A DNA stretch of 64,000 bases from Micromonospora sp. C31 (GTDB lineage Bacteria; Actinomycetota; Actinomycetes; Mycobacteriales; Micromonosporaceae), in NCBI RefSeq assembly GCF_018070575.1, contig NZ_JAGPXN010000011.1, positions 181,714-245,713 of the forward strand. The letters run 5' to 3'. The position numbers and the translations under genes were made by a program. Positions 1-9,183 of this stretch are shown here, one piece after another (positions within the stretch are counted from its first letter, which is position 1; the number at the start of each line of letters is the position of its first letter). The notes under the pieces were generated by a model that was not told where the DNA came from, made no database searches, and saw only the letters and a list, made by a program, of their open reading frames with translations.

Positions 1-902
1 TGCCGGTCGAGCTGCTCCGACCAGTCGCCCGGGTCGGCCACCACCGGCACCCGGCCGTGCGAGCCGGGCAGCACCGGCGGTTCGGCGCTCGCGCGCCGCA
101 GCCCCTCGTCGGCGGCCCAGCCGACCAGGGCCCGGCGCAGGTCCGCCCCGTCACCCGACGCCCGCAACGGAAACCAGCGGGCGTCGGCGAGCCCGGGAAC
201 GGCGGCCAGCAGCGCCGCCCGGTGCGCCTCGACGGTGACCGCGACCGGATCCACCGGTGCGGGAGCCGACCCGACGGACGCCCCCGCGCCCTCCGGCACC
301 GGCGCCCAGCCGCTCGCGCCCGGCGTCACCGCGAAGACGACCTGAACCCCGGCGCGGGCCAGGTCGGCGAGCAGGTGCAGCTCGACGGCGGTGAAGGCCT
401 GGTCGGCGGCGATCACGAAGAGCGCCGCCCCGGACCGGACCGCCGCGTCGAACAGCAGCTGACCGCCGGCCACCCCGAGGGCGCCGGTGTCGGGCGTGTC
501 GACGAGGCTGAAGTGCCGCAGCAGGGGCTCGGGCAGGCTCAGCTCGACCCGGCGCGGCGGGCGCGCGAGCGCCGGCCCGGCGGCCAGCCGGTCGGCGCCG
601 TAGGAGTGCGGCTGGCGGTAGCCGGGCACGTAGGCGGCCCGCGTCGGCACCCGGGAGTGCCGCACCACGAGCCAGCTCCCGGCGGGCACCGCGAGCATGG
701 CGGGATCGAGCCGCAGCAGACGGGCGAGCACCTCGGAGCGCCCCGCGCCGGCCGGGCCGAGGCCGATCACGGCGAGCGGCTCCTCCGGCCGGCGGCCGGC
801 GTCCCCCAGTCCGACGGGCAGCCGCCCGCGGCGGGGCAGCTCCGCGGCCGGGGCGGCGTCGTCGTCGGGCAGGTCGACGGCGGGGAGAGGACCGGGCTTC
901 AT
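1..902 (-). CDS. Degenerate dynamin-like P-loop GTPase, partial (C-terminus off the left edge)
   Basis: Open from an ATG at 902 to the window edge (about 300 residues), with no stop. Near residue 45 it has a P-loop-like stretch, VIGLGPAGAGRSE, where the usual Walker A lysine is arginine. A switch-like HFSLVDTPDTG follows, then a Rossmann-type run FVIAADQAFTAVELHLLADL and VQVVFAVTPGA. In dynamin/Era-type GTPases the last segment normally ends in TKxD, the guanine-specificity loop; here it is TPGA. The fold therefore looks like a GTPase, but key nucleotide-binding residues are missing. It is divergent from the LuxR-type regulator, 202 bp apart. It could be a regulatory pseudo-GTPase, and the family assignment is an inference from fold-level resemblance. 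Confidence 0.6.
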   Translation of the reverse strand, partial: MKPGPLPAVDLPDDDAAPAAELPRRGRLPVGLGDAGRRPEEPLAVIGLGPAGAGRSEVLARLLRLDPAMLAVPAGSWLVVRHSRVPTRAAYVPGYRQPHSYGADRLAAGPALARPPRRVELSLPEPLLRHFSLVDTPDTGALGVAGGQLLFDAAVRSGAALFVIAADQAFTAVELHLLADLARAGVQVVFAVTPGASGWAPVPEGAGASVGSAPAPVDPVAVTVEAHRAALLAAVPGLADARWFPLRASGDGADLRRALVGWAADEGLRRASAEPPVLPGSHGRVPVVADPGDWSEQLDR

Positions 903-1092
903 CGCAAGCGGCCTCCCGTGGCGGGCGACCGGCAGCAGCCGGCCGCGTGGAAACGTCCGGTGACGGCACCCGGATGCCGGAAGAGTACGGGCGAGCAGGT
1001 CCCCGAACCGAACACTTCAAATACTCAGGGGTAACTAGGAGACTACTCAACTTCGGTGCGTGACGATGTGCACGCGGACGGAATCCGATCGA

Positions 1093-1098
1093 TATGCT
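1093..1098 (+). promoter_or_regulatory. Leaderless -10 hexamer TATGCT
   Basis: TATGCT ends 6 nt before the ATG at 1105, and no Shine-Dalgarno sequence is present. It fits the TANNNT pattern seen before several other starts in this window and decides the start of the following gene over an in-frame GTG at 1060. Confidence 0.4.
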
Positions 1099-1104
1099 GC
1101 CCCG

Positions 1105-3777
1105 ATGAGTCGGTGGGGATTCGTCGGCCGAACGGATGAGCTCGACCGTCTGCTGTCGGCGGTGACCGGCGCGGAGGGGCGGGGCCTCTTCTTCTCCGGC
1201 GACGCGGGCATCGGCAAGAGCCGACTGCTGCGCGAAGGGGTGGCGGCCCTCCCTCGCGACGGGTACGCCGTCTGGTCGATCGCGGCCAGCGCCACCACCG
1301 CCGCACTCCCCTTCGGCGGTCTCGTCCAGGTGCTCCCGACCGAGCAGCCGCAGGGCCTCTCCCCCGCCGGCATCCTGCGCTGGGCGGTGGACGTGCTGCA
1401 ACAGCAGGCCGCCGGTCGCCGGATCGTGCTCGCGGTCGACGACGCGCACCTGCTCGACCCACCGTCCGCGGCGCTGGTGCACCTGGTCGCGCGGGTCGAC
1501 AACGCCACGGTCATCGGCACGTCACGCGACGGCGAGCAGCTCCCGCTGCCGATCCGGGCCCTGTGGACCGACGGCCTGGTCGACCACGTCGAGCTGAAGC
1601 CGCTGCCACCGGCCGAGACCACCCGGCTGCTCTCCGAGATCCTGCGGGGACCGGTCGACGCCACCTCCGCCGACCGGCTCGGCCGGCTCTCCGAGGGCAA
1701 CCCGCTGCTGCTGCGCGAGCTGGTGTTCGCCGCCGACCGGGGGGAGCTGACCCGAACCTACGGCATCTGGAAGTGGACCGGCCGGCTGGAGCTGGCCCCC
1801 AATCTGACCGACCTGATCGACATCCGGATCGGCCAGCTCACCCCGGGCGTACGCGGGGTGGTGGAGCTGGTCGCCTTCGGCGAGCCGCTCGGCCTGCACC
1901 TGCTCAACCAGGCCGCCGACCCGGTGGACGTGGAGACCGCCGAGGAGCGCGGGCTGATCGCCGTGGAACACGACGACCGGCGGACCAACGTACGGCTCGC
2001 CCACCCGCTCTACGGCGAGGTGATGCGCCGCCGCTGCCCGGTCAGCCGGACGCGGAGGTTGCAGGCCCGCCTCGCCGAGCTGCTGGAGCTGGTCGGCAAG
2101 CGACGCCGCGACGACCTGCTCCGGGTGGCGGTCTGGCGGCTCGACTCGGGCACCGCACAGGATCCGGCCCTGCTGCTCGACGCGGCCGGGCAGGCGTTCG
2201 CCCGCTACGACGTACCGCTGGCGACCCGGCTGGCCCGCGCGGCGCTCGACGCGGGCGGCGGCTTCGACGCGGCGGAGCTGCTGGCCACCATCCTGATGTT
2301 CGCCGACCGCCCGGACGAGGCGATCGAGGTGCTCGACGCGGTCTCCGCCGACGTCGAGGACGACCGGCGGCTGAGCCGCTGGCTGACCGTGCGGGGCATG
2401 GTCAGCTACTGGGGGTTGAGCCAGGAGTCCACGGTGGAGGAGATCGCGGCCCGCCGGTCGGCCCTCGGCGACTCCGCCGACCAGGCGCGGGTGCTGGCCT
2501 TCGAGGGCATCATGCGGCTGCACCGGCTGGACACCGGCATCGCGTTGCGGCTCGGGCAGACGGTGCTGGACCGGCCGGCCGCGAGCGTCGCCGCCCGGGA
2601 ACTCGCCCGCAGCACGATCGCCCACCTCCAGGCGGCGCAGGGGCAGCTGCACCGCAGCGCCACCGCGATCAACCGGGTGCAGGCCGAGGCCGGCCGGTGG
2701 CGGGCGGACATGCCCTACCTGCAACTGGCCCTGGAGCTGGCCCGGGGCACCCGGCTGGCGCTCGCCGGCGACCTCGCCGGCATCGACGCGATCGTGGCCG
2801 ACGAGTTCGCCGACCTGGCCGGCGCCGGGGACTTCCGGCTCGGCACCGGCTACCTGGCCATCCTCCAGGCGTACGCGGCCCGGCTGCGCGGCCAGAGCGA
2901 CGCGGCGCTGCGCACCAGCCTCGGCGCCTGCGCGGTGCTCGCCACCAGCCGGGTCTACGCGGGCCTCGCCCAGGCCGAACGGGCCCAGGCGGCGGCGCTG
3001 CGGGGTGACGCCGCGCAGGCGGCGGAGGCCATGGCGGAGGCGGACCGCACCCACGCGCCGGGCATGGTCGTGCTCTATCCGTGGCTGGAGCAGGCCCGCG
3101 GCGCCGTGCTCGCCGCCGGTGGCGACGTGTCCGGCGCCGGCAAGCACCTGAGCGGGCTGGCCGACCGGCTCCGCGCGGACGGCCTCGCCGGCCACGAGGT
3201 GCATGTGCTGCACGACCTGGTACGGCTGGGCCAGGCGGCCGCACCACTCGGGCCGACCTGCTCCGACGGCGGCCGGCGCACCGTCGCGCAGCGGCTCGCC
3301 GAGCTGTCCGAACGGGTCGACGGGGTGCTGCCGCCGCTGCTCGCCCGGCACGCCCGGGCCGCGGCGGGCGGTTCCGCCGACGAGCTGCTGGCGGTCGCCG
3401 ACGGCTTCGACGCGCTGGACCTGGCCGTCTACGCGGCGGAGGCCACCGCCACCGCCCTGGACCGGCTGCGCCGGCAGCGGTCCCCGGCGGGCCCGGCCCG
3501 GGAGCGCCTCGCCGCCCTGCTCGGCCGCTGCGACCTGATCCGCACCCCGGCGTTGCAGGCCGGCTCCCCGGCGCTGAGCGAACGCGAGTGGCAGGTGGCC
3601 CGGCTCGCCGCCGACGGGGCGACCAGCCGGGCCATCGCCGAGCGGCTCTACCTCTCCGCCCGCACGGTGGAGAACCACCTCCAGCGGATCTACGGCAAGC
3701 TCGGTGTCGCCGGTCGCGCCGAGCTGCGGGCCGCCCTCCGGGCGATCCCGGGCCACGACGGCGCGGAGAGCGGGTGA
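1105..3777 (+). CDS. LuxR-type large ATP-binding regulator (LAL/MalT-like)
   Basis: 890-residue cytoplasmic regulator. It opens with the usual FVGRTDEL motif, followed by Walker A GDAGIGKS (residues 32-39) and a Walker B stretch RIVLAVDDAHLLD. A long helical TPR-like middle follows, and the protein ends in a LuxR-type HTH (SEREWQVARLAADG...TVENHLQRIYGKLGV, last 60 residues). LAL regulators bind an effector and ATP through the STAND-like module and activate transcription. The start is ATG 1105, because homologues begin MSRWxFVGR and a -10-like TATGCT lies 6 nt upstream; GTG 1060 would add 15 unlikely residues. Its target is unknown. It is followed 16 nt later by the NAD-salvage genes, which have their own start signal. 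Confidence 0.85.
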   Translation: MSRWGFVGRTDELDRLLSAVTGAEGRGLFFSGDAGIGKSRLLREGVAALPRDGYAVWSIAASATTAALPFGGLVQVLPTEQPQGLSPAGILRWAVDVLQQQAAGRRIVLAVDDAHLLDPPSAALVHLVARVDNATVIGTSRDGEQLPLPIRALWTDGLVDHVELKPLPPAETTRLLSEILRGPVDATSADRLGRLSEGNPLLLRELVFAADRGELTRTYGIWKWTGRLELAPNLTDLIDIRIGQLTPGVRGVVELVAFGEPLGLHLLNQAADPVDVETAEERGLIAVEHDDRRTNVRLAHPLYGEVMRRRCPVSRTRRLQARLAELLELVGKRRRDDLLRVAVWRLDSGTAQDPALLLDAAGQAFARYDVPLATRLARAALDAGGGFDAAELLATILMFADRPDEAIEVLDAVSADVEDDRRLSRWLTVRGMVSYWGLSQESTVEEIAARRSALGDSADQARVLAFEGIMRLHRLDTGIALRLGQTVLDRPAASVAARELARSTIAHLQAAQGQLHRSATAINRVQAEAGRWRADMPYLQLALELARGTRLALAGDLAGIDAIVADEFADLAGAGDFRLGTGYLAILQAYAARLRGQSDAALRTSLGACAVLATSRVYAGLAQAERAQAAALRGDAAQAAEAMAEADRTHAPGMVVLYPWLEQARGAVLAAGGDVSGAGKHLSGLADRLRADGLAGHEVHVLHDLVRLGQAAAPLGPTCSDGGRRTVAQRLAELSERVDGVLPPLLARHARAAAGGSADELLAVADGFDALDLAVYAAEATATALDRLRRQRSPAGPARERLAALLGRCDLIRTPALQAGSPALSEREWQVARLAADGATSRAIAERLYLSARTVENHLQRIYGKLGVAGRAELRAALRAIPGHDGAESG

Positions 3778-3781
3778 ACCC

Positions 3782-3787
3782 TAGGCT
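3782..3787 (+). promoter_or_regulatory. Leaderless -10 hexamer TAGGCT before pncB
   Basis: TAGGCT sits 6 nt before GTG 3794, immediately after the regulator stop. No good Shine-Dalgarno sequence is present, so pncB-pncA may start from its own leaderless transcript. Confidence 0.4.
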
Positions 3788-3793
3788 GGGGCG

Positions 3794-5080
3794 GTGAGCA
3801 CCCTTCGTCCCGCGCTGCTGACCGACCACTACGAGCTGACCATGGTCAGTGCCGCCCTGCGCGACGGCACCGCCGACCGCCGCTGCGTCTTCGAGGTGTT
3901 CAGCCGCCGGCTGCCCGCGGGCCGCCGCTACGGCGTGGTCGCCGGCACCGGCCGGCTGATCGACCTGATCCGCGGCTTCCGCTTCGACGCCGACGAGGTG
4001 GACTTCCTGCGCCGTACCGGGGTGGTCGACGAGCAGGCCGCCGCCTGGCTGCGCGACTACCGCTTCACCGGCGACGTCGAGGGCTACGCCGAGGGCGAGC
4101 TGTTCTTTCCCAGCTCCCCGATCCTCACCGTCTCCGGCGGCTTCGCCGAGTGCGTGGTGCTGGAGACGCTCATCCTCTCCGTGCTCAACCACGACAGCGC
4201 CGTCGCCGCCGCCGCCGCGCGGATGGTCACCGCGGCCCGGGGGCGGACCCTGATCGAGATGGGCTCCCGGCGCGCGCACGAGGAGGCGGCGGTGGCCGCG
4301 GCCCGGGCCGCGTACCTGGCCGGGTTCCGGTTCACCTCGAACCTCGCCGCCGGGCAGCGCTACGGCATCCCGACCGCCGGCACGGCCGCGCACGCGTTCA
4401 CGCTGCTGCACACCGACGAACGGGCCGCGTTCGCCTCGCAGGTCGCCACGCTGGGCAAGGACACCACGCTGCTGGTCGACACGTACGACATCAGCCAGGG
4501 CATCCGCAACGCGATCGCGGTGGCCGGGCCCGGCCTGCGGGCGGTACGGATCGACTCGGGCGACCTGGCGGTGATCGCCCAGCAGTCCCGCGAGCTGCTC
4601 GACTCGCTGGGCGCCACCGAAACCAAGATCATCGTCTCCGGCGACCTCGACGAGCACGCCATCGCCTCGCTCGCCGCCGAACCGGTCGACATGTACGGCG
4701 CGGGCACCGCCGTCGTCACCGGCTCCGGCGCCCCCACCGCCGGGCTGGTCTACAAGCTCGTCGAGGTCGAGGGCCGCCCGGTGGTCAAGCGCTCCGAGCA
4801 CAAGGCCACCATCGGAGGCCGCAAGGTGGCCGTACGCCGGCACAAGCCGACCGGCACCGCCACCGAGGAGATCGTCGTGCCGCAGGGCGTGCCCGACCCC
4901 CGGCCCAACGACCGGCTGCTCCAGCACTCGTTCCTGGCCGGCGGCGAGCCGGTCGAGCGGCCGACGCTGGACGAGTCCCGGGAACACCTGCGCCAGTGCC
5001 TGATCTCCATCCCCTGGGAAGGGCTGAAGCTCTCCGCCGGCGACCCGGCCATCCCGGTCACGGTCGTCCCGGCCGACTGA
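3794..5080 (+). CDS. pncB: Nicotinate phosphoribosyltransferase
   Basis: 428-residue cytoplasmic enzyme that joins nicotinate to PRPP to give nicotinate mononucleotide (Preiss-Handler NAD salvage). It starts LLTDHYELTMV, the family N-terminal signature. Further on it has EMGSRRAHEEAA, the histidine-containing VDTYDISQGIRNA, the PRPP-site strand VRIDSGDLAVI, and KIIVSGDLDEHAI. Length is normal for the family. pncA follows after 13 nt with its own GGAG site, so the two form an operon: PncA deamidates nicotinamide and PncB uses the nicotinate. The GTG start is supported by the TAGGCT hexamer 6 nt upstream. Confidence 0.93.
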   Translation: MSTLRPALLTDHYELTMVSAALRDGTADRRCVFEVFSRRLPAGRRYGVVAGTGRLIDLIRGFRFDADEVDFLRRTGVVDEQAAAWLRDYRFTGDVEGYAEGELFFPSSPILTVSGGFAECVVLETLILSVLNHDSAVAAAAARMVTAARGRTLIEMGSRRAHEEAAVAAARAAYLAGFRFTSNLAAGQRYGIPTAGTAAHAFTLLHTDERAAFASQVATLGKDTTLLVDTYDISQGIRNAIAVAGPGLRAVRIDSGDLAVIAQQSRELLDSLGATETKIIVSGDLDEHAIASLAAEPVDMYGAGTAVVTGSGAPTAGLVYKLVEVEGRPVVKRSEHKATIGGRKVAVRRHKPTGTATEEIVVPQGVPDPRPNDRLLQHSFLAGGEPVERPTLDESREHLRQCLISIPWEGLKLSAGDPAIPVTVVPAD

Positions 5081-5093
5081 AAGGAGCACCACG

Positions 5094-5675
5094 GTGAGCA
5101 ACGCGCTGATCGTCGTGGACGTGCAGAACGACTTCTGCGAGGGCGGCTCGCTGGCCGTCGGCGGCGGGGCGGGCGTGGCGGCCGGGATCACCCGGCTGCT
5201 CGCCGCCGAGCCGGGCCGCTGGGACCACGTGGTCGCGACGAAGGACTACCACGTCGACCCGGGCGCCCACTTCGGCGACCCGCCGGACTTCGTGGACTCC
5301 TGGCCACGGCACTGCGTGGTCGGCACCCCCGGCTCGGAGTTCCACCCCGACCTGGCCACCGACCGGATCGAGGCGATCTTCCACAAGGGCGAGCACGCCG
5401 CCGCGTACTCCGGCTTCGAGGGGCACGCCGACGACGGCGAGTGCCTGGCCGACTGGCTGCGCCGGCACGGGGTGGACCGGGTCGACGTGGTGGGGATCGC
5501 CACGGACCACTGCGTACGGGCCACCGCGCTGGACGCCGCCCGCGAGGGCTTCGCCACCACCGTGCTGCTGGACCTGACCGCCGGGGTCGCCCCGGACACC
5601 ACCGACGTGGCGCTGCGTGCCCTGGAGGGAGCCGGGGTCACCATGCGCGGTGAGCCTGTGATCAGGGCCGCATGA
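5094..5675 (+). CDS. pncA: Nicotinamidase (isochorismatase fold)
   Basis: 193-residue hydrolase converting nicotinamide to nicotinate and ammonia. The catalytic triad is visible: Asp in IVVDVQNDFCEGGSL, Lys in ATKDYHVDPGAHF, and Cys in VGIATDHCVRATALDAA. Metal-binding Asp/His are in KDYHVDPGAHF. The GTG start at 5094 follows an AAAGGAG site at the pncB stop. The product feeds PncB directly. PncA also activates pyrazinamide in mycobacteria; that is family knowledge, not tested here. Confidence 0.93.
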   Translation: MSNALIVVDVQNDFCEGGSLAVGGGAGVAAGITRLLAAEPGRWDHVVATKDYHVDPGAHFGDPPDFVDSWPRHCVVGTPGSEFHPDLATDRIEAIFHKGEHAAAYSGFEGHADDGECLADWLRRHGVDRVDVVGIATDHCVRATALDAAREGFATTVLLDLTAGVAPDTTDVALRALEGAGVTMRGEPVIRAA

Positions 5676-5702
5676 GGCGCTAATTCGCTGGCGGGTGTCG
5701 TG

Positions 5703-5716
5703 CCTCCGGCCGGAGG
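5703..5716. promoter_or_regulatory. 14-bp perfect palindrome CCTCCGGCCGGAGG
   Basis: Perfect inverted repeat with no loop, between the pncA stop and the MFS start at 5742. It could be an operator for the transporter. With no matching regulator next to it, this is only a candidate. Confidence 0.3.
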
Positions 5717-5741
5717 ATGTCCGGCGGAGGTACGCACCGAC

Positions 5742-6959
5742 ATGAACATGAAGCCTTACCGGGAGGCGCTCGCCCTGCCCGGTCTCCGGTCGTTGCTGCT
5801 GGTGTCGGTGCTCGCCCGCGTCCCGCTCACCGCCACCGGGGTGACCCTGACGTTCTACGTCGTGCTCGACCTCGGACGCGGCTACGGGGCGGCCGGGCTC
5901 GTCGGCGCGGCGATCACCGTGGGCGCCGCCATCGGCGGCCCGCTGCTCGGCCGCCTGGTCGACCGGCGCGGCCTGCGGCCCGTCCTCGTGCTGACCGGGA
6001 TCGCCGAGGCCGTCTTCTGGTCCACCGCGCCGGTGCTGCCGTACCCGGTGCTGCTGCCCGCCGCGTTCCTGGCCGGCTCGCTCGCCCTGCCGATCTTCTC
6101 GGTGGTCCGGCAGTCCATCGCCGCGATGGTGCCGCCGGAGCAGCGCCGCCCCGCGTACGCGCTGGACTCGATGTCGGTGGAGCTGTCGTTCATGGTCGGT
6201 CCCGCGCTGGCCGTGGCGGCGGTGACCGCGATCTCCGCGCGCACCACCCTCTACCTGGTCGGGGCCGGCATCGTCGCCGCCGGCGTCGCGTTCTGGGTGC
6301 TCGACCCGCGCACCCGCGGCGGCGGGGAGCCGACCGGGCCGCAGCCGCGGGTGCCCCGCCGGTCGTGGCTCACCCCGCGCCTGATCGCCGTGCTGGCGGT
6401 CAGCGCCGCCGGCACGCTCGTGCTCGGCGGCACCGACGTGGCCGTGGTCGCCGTGCTGCGGGAGAGCGGCGACGTCGGATGGACGGGCGCCGTCCTCGCC
6501 GTCTGGGCGGTCGCCTCGCTGGCCGGCGGCTTCGCGTACGGGGCGGTCACCCGGTCCTTCTCCCCGCTGGCCCTGATGGCCGCGCTCAGCCTCTGCACGA
6601 TCCCGGTCGGGCTGGGCGGGGCGCACTGGTGGCTGCTCTGTCTGGCGCTGATCCCCGCCGGGGCGCTCTGCGCGCCCACCATCGCGGCGACCTCGGACGC
6701 GGTCAGTCGGCTGGTCCCCGCCTCCGTACGCGGTGAGGCGATGGGCCTGCACGGCTCGGCGGTCACGGTCGGCATCGCGGTCGGCGCGCCCCTCGCGGGA
6801 GCCGTCATCGACGCCTCCGCGCCGGCCTGGGGCTTCGCGGTCACCGGAGCCGTCGGTGCGCTGGTGGCGCTGGCCGTGCTCCCGACGGAGCTGCGCCGCC
6901 GCCGCACCGCCACCGCCTTCACGCCCACCCCCGAACTCGCCCCGGCCCCCGCCGCCTGA
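5742..6959 (+). CDS. MFS transporter
   Basis: 405-residue integral membrane protein with about 12 hydrophobic segments. The family loop LLGRLVDRRGLRPVLV lies between TM2 and TM3, and a second-half copy is recognisable. ATG 5742 (MNMKPYREALALPGLRSLL) is preferred over upstream GTGs because a GGCGGAGG site precedes it and homologous exporters start here. Substrate unknown; the profile resembles actinobacterial drug/sugar effluxers of the YbfB/arabinose-efflux type. It is a single transcription unit after the NAD-salvage genes, with a 14-bp palindrome in front. Confidence 0.8.
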   Translation: MNMKPYREALALPGLRSLLLVSVLARVPLTATGVTLTFYVVLDLGRGYGAAGLVGAAITVGAAIGGPLLGRLVDRRGLRPVLVLTGIAEAVFWSTAPVLPYPVLLPAAFLAGSLALPIFSVVRQSIAAMVPPEQRRPAYALDSMSVELSFMVGPALAVAAVTAISARTTLYLVGAGIVAAGVAFWVLDPRTRGGGEPTGPQPRVPRRSWLTPRLIAVLAVSAAGTLVLGGTDVAVVAVLRESGDVGWTGAVLAVWAVASLAGGFAYGAVTRSFSPLALMAALSLCTIPVGLGGAHWWLLCLALIPAGALCAPTIAATSDAVSRLVPASVRGEAMGLHGSAVTVGIAVGAPLAGAVIDASAPAWGFAVTGAVGALVALAVLPTELRRRRTATAFTPTPELAPAPAA

Positions 6960-7095
6960 GCCCCGGCCGGTCCCTCCCCCCGTGCCGGGGCGGCCGGGAG
7001 GCTTGCAAGATCGGATGAACCTCAACCGGTGTCCACGCGCCGTTCGGCCCGGCAATCGATCAACCGATCATGAAGCCCCGCTCGGGCGCGGGGTC

Positions 7096-7163
7096 GGGCG
7101 CGCTGGGCAGGGGGGGCGCGCTGGGCAGGGGGGGTCGGCGGGGCCGGGCGCGCTGGGCAGGGG
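7096..7163 (+). repeat. Three copies of GGGCGCGCTGGGCAGGGG in a 316-bp gene-free gap
   Basis: The gap between the convergent MFS gene and ctaD (6960-7275) contains no plausible gene. Copies of an 18-nt G-rich unit start at 7096, 7114 and 7146, the first two nearly back to back. It looks like a small slipped-strand repeat. The only other structure in the gap is the hairpin at 7224-7259. Confidence 0.6.
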
Positions 7164-7223
7164 TCGGGCGCGGGTCGTCAGCGCCGTCGGCGCTGCTGTC
7201 GGGGCGCACCTCCCCGTGATGCC

Positions 7224-7259
7224 CGACGGGCGCCACCCCGGGTGGGGTGGCGCCCGTCG
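7224..7259. terminator. Hairpin terminator of ctaD
   Basis: A 16-bp perfect stem (CGACGGGCGCCACCCC and its complement) closes a 4-nt GGGT loop 17 bp past the ctaD stop. There is no U-tract, as is usual in high-GC actinomycetes. It can serve both convergent genes. Confidence 0.7.
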
Positions 7260-7275
7260 TACGTGGTGCGGAGCG

Positions 7276-9036
7276 TCAGCGCCGGTCGGCGTCGCTCGCG
7301 GTGTCCTCGCGGTAGCTGGCACCGCCGTCGGACTCGCTGGTCAGCGGCTTGGCACCGCCCTCCGGCGGGCCGGCCAGGCTCTGGCCGCCGGCCGCCAGCT
7401 CGGGGAACTTGAGGTCGAACGCCGGCCGCTCGGAGCGGATCCGCGGCATCCGGTCGAAGTTCCGCAGCGGGGGCGGGGAGCTGGTCGCCCACTCCAGCGA
7501 GTTGCCGTGGCCCCACGGGTCGTCGACCTCGACCACCGGGCCGGCCTTGTACGACTTCCAGCAGTTCCAGATGAACGGCAGGGTCGAGATGCCGGTGATG
7601 AACGCGCCGATGGTGGAGACCATGTTCAGCGTGGTGAAGCCGTCGCCGGGCAGGTAGTCGGCGTACCGGCGGGGCATGCCCTCGTTGCCCAGCCAGTGCT
7701 GCACCAGGAACGTGGTGTGGAAGCCGATCATGGTCAGCCAGAAGTGCACCTTGCCCAGCCGCTCGTCGAGCATCCGGCCGAACATCTTCGGGAACCAGAA
7801 GTAGATGCCGGCGAAGACGGCGAACACGATGGTGCCGAAGAGCACGTAGTGGAAGTGGGCCACCACGAAGTAGGAGTCGTGCAGGTGGAAGTCGAGCGGC
7901 GGGCTGGCCAGCAGCACACCGGTCAGGCCACCGAAGAGGAAGGTGACCAGGAAGCCGATCGAGAACAGCATCGGCGTCTCGAAGCTGATCTGGCCGCGCC
8001 ACATCGTGCCGATCCAGTTGAAGAACTTCATCCCGGTCGGCACGGCGATCAGGTAGCTCAGGAAGCTGAAGAACGGCAGCAGCACCTGGCCGGTGGCGAA
8101 CATGTGGTGCGCCCAGACGCTCATCGACAGGCCGGCGATGGCGATGGTCGCGGCGACCAGGCCCTTGTAGCCGAAGATCGGCTTGCGGGAGAAGACCGGG
8201 ATGATCTCCGAGATGATGCCGAAGAACGGCAGCGCGATGATGTAGACCTCGGGGTGGCCGAAGAACCAGAAGAGGTGCTGGTAGAGCATCGGCCCGCCGG
8301 TCGCGGGGTCGTAGACGTGCGCACCCAGGAGCCGGTCGGCGGCGAGCGCCATCAGCGCGGCGGCCAGCAGCGGGAAGACCAGGATCACCAGCAGGGCGGT
8401 GACCAGCATGTTCCAGGTGAAGATCGGCATCCGGAACATCGTCATGCCGGGCGCGCGCAGGGTCAGGATCGTGGTGATCACGTTGACCGCGCCGAGGATC
8501 GAGCCCAGACCCGAGATGACCAGGCCGACGACCCACAGGTTCGCGCCCACGCCGGGCGAGTGCTCGACGGAGCTCAGCGGCGCGTAGGCGGTCCAGCCGA
8601 AGTCCGCCGCCCCGCCGGGGGTGAGGAAGCCGACCATCGTCATCGTGCCGCCGAAGAGGAACAGCCAGTACGCGAAGCTGTTCAGCCGGGGGAACGCCAC
8701 GTCGGGCGCGCCGATCTGCAACGGCACCACGTAGTTCGCGAAGGCGAACACGATCGGCGTCGCGAAGAACAGCAGCATGATCGTGCCGTGCATGGTGAAC
8801 AGCTGGTTGTACTGCTCGGGCGACAGGAACTGCAGCCCGGGTCGGGCCAGCTCGGCCCGCATGATCAGGGCCATCAGGCCACCGATCATGAAGAACACGA
8901 ACGCGGTGACCATGTACATGATCCCGATCTGCTTCGCGTCCGTGGTACGCAGCAGCCGCGCGATGGCCGACCCCTTGACCGGCGCTCGGACCGGCCAGGG
9001 CCGGGTCACGACCGGCTTGGGTGCGACGGTGGTCAC
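7276..9036 (-). CDS. ctaD: Cytochrome c oxidase subunit I (aa3 type)
   Basis: 586-residue membrane subunit carrying haem a, haem a3 and CuB; it reduces O2 and pumps protons. Visible signatures: FTMHGTIMLLFF (haem a His), HLFWFFGHPEVYIIALPFFG (CuB His, His-Tyr region) and HDSYFVVAHFHYVL (CuB/haem a3 ligands). About 12 TM segments are followed by a soluble charged tail. GTG 9036 (protein begins MTTVAPKPVV) is preferred over an ATG 36 nt upstream, because a GGAGG lies 6 nt before it and actinobacterial CtaD proteins begin here. It is monocistronic in this window, without ctaC/E beside it, as in many actinomycetes. Confidence 0.95.
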   Translation of the reverse strand: MTTVAPKPVVTRPWPVRAPVKGSAIARLLRTTDAKQIGIMYMVTAFVFFMIGGLMALIMRAELARPGLQFLSPEQYNQLFTMHGTIMLLFFATPIVFAFANYVVPLQIGAPDVAFPRLNSFAYWLFLFGGTMTMVGFLTPGGAADFGWTAYAPLSSVEHSPGVGANLWVVGLVISGLGSILGAVNVITTILTLRAPGMTMFRMPIFTWNMLVTALLVILVFPLLAAALMALAADRLLGAHVYDPATGGPMLYQHLFWFFGHPEVYIIALPFFGIISEIIPVFSRKPIFGYKGLVAATIAIAGLSMSVWAHHMFATGQVLLPFFSFLSYLIAVPTGMKFFNWIGTMWRGQISFETPMLFSIGFLVTFLFGGLTGVLLASPPLDFHLHDSYFVVAHFHYVLFGTIVFAVFAGIYFWFPKMFGRMLDERLGKVHFWLTMIGFHTTFLVQHWLGNEGMPRRYADYLPGDGFTTLNMVSTIGAFITGISTLPFIWNCWKSYKAGPVVEVDDPWGHGNSLEWATSSPPPLRNFDRMPRIRSERPAFDLKFPELAAGGQSLAGPPEGGAKPLTSESDGGASYREDTASDADRR

Positions 9037-9183
9037 GAGTGGCCTCCGGTTCTGGGTTGTCCCGCTCGGCACGCGCTGGTTATCTGCGGGCCGTCATCCG
9101 CAAGGAGGATAGTCCCCGGCAGGTGGCTGCGCCGCGTGGGGTGGTCGGGTAGCCTGCCGCACCCCGGCGCGGAGGCCCCGGCG

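Noticed and set aside
57..1034. Long plus-strand open frame of 325 codons at the left end
   Set aside because: It is Arg/Gly/Pro-rich with no recognisable domain, antiparallel to the GTPase-like gene; a typical high-GC mirror frame.
2669..5191. 840-codon minus-strand open frame across pncB
   Set aside because: Composition is Arg/Ala/Pro/Gly-rich nonsense and it lies opposite two genes with clear catalytic motifs.
7096..7163. G-rich triplicate repeat considered as a CRISPR-like or integration array
   Set aside because: Only three units, irregular spacing, no spacer structure and no cas or integrase genes nearby.
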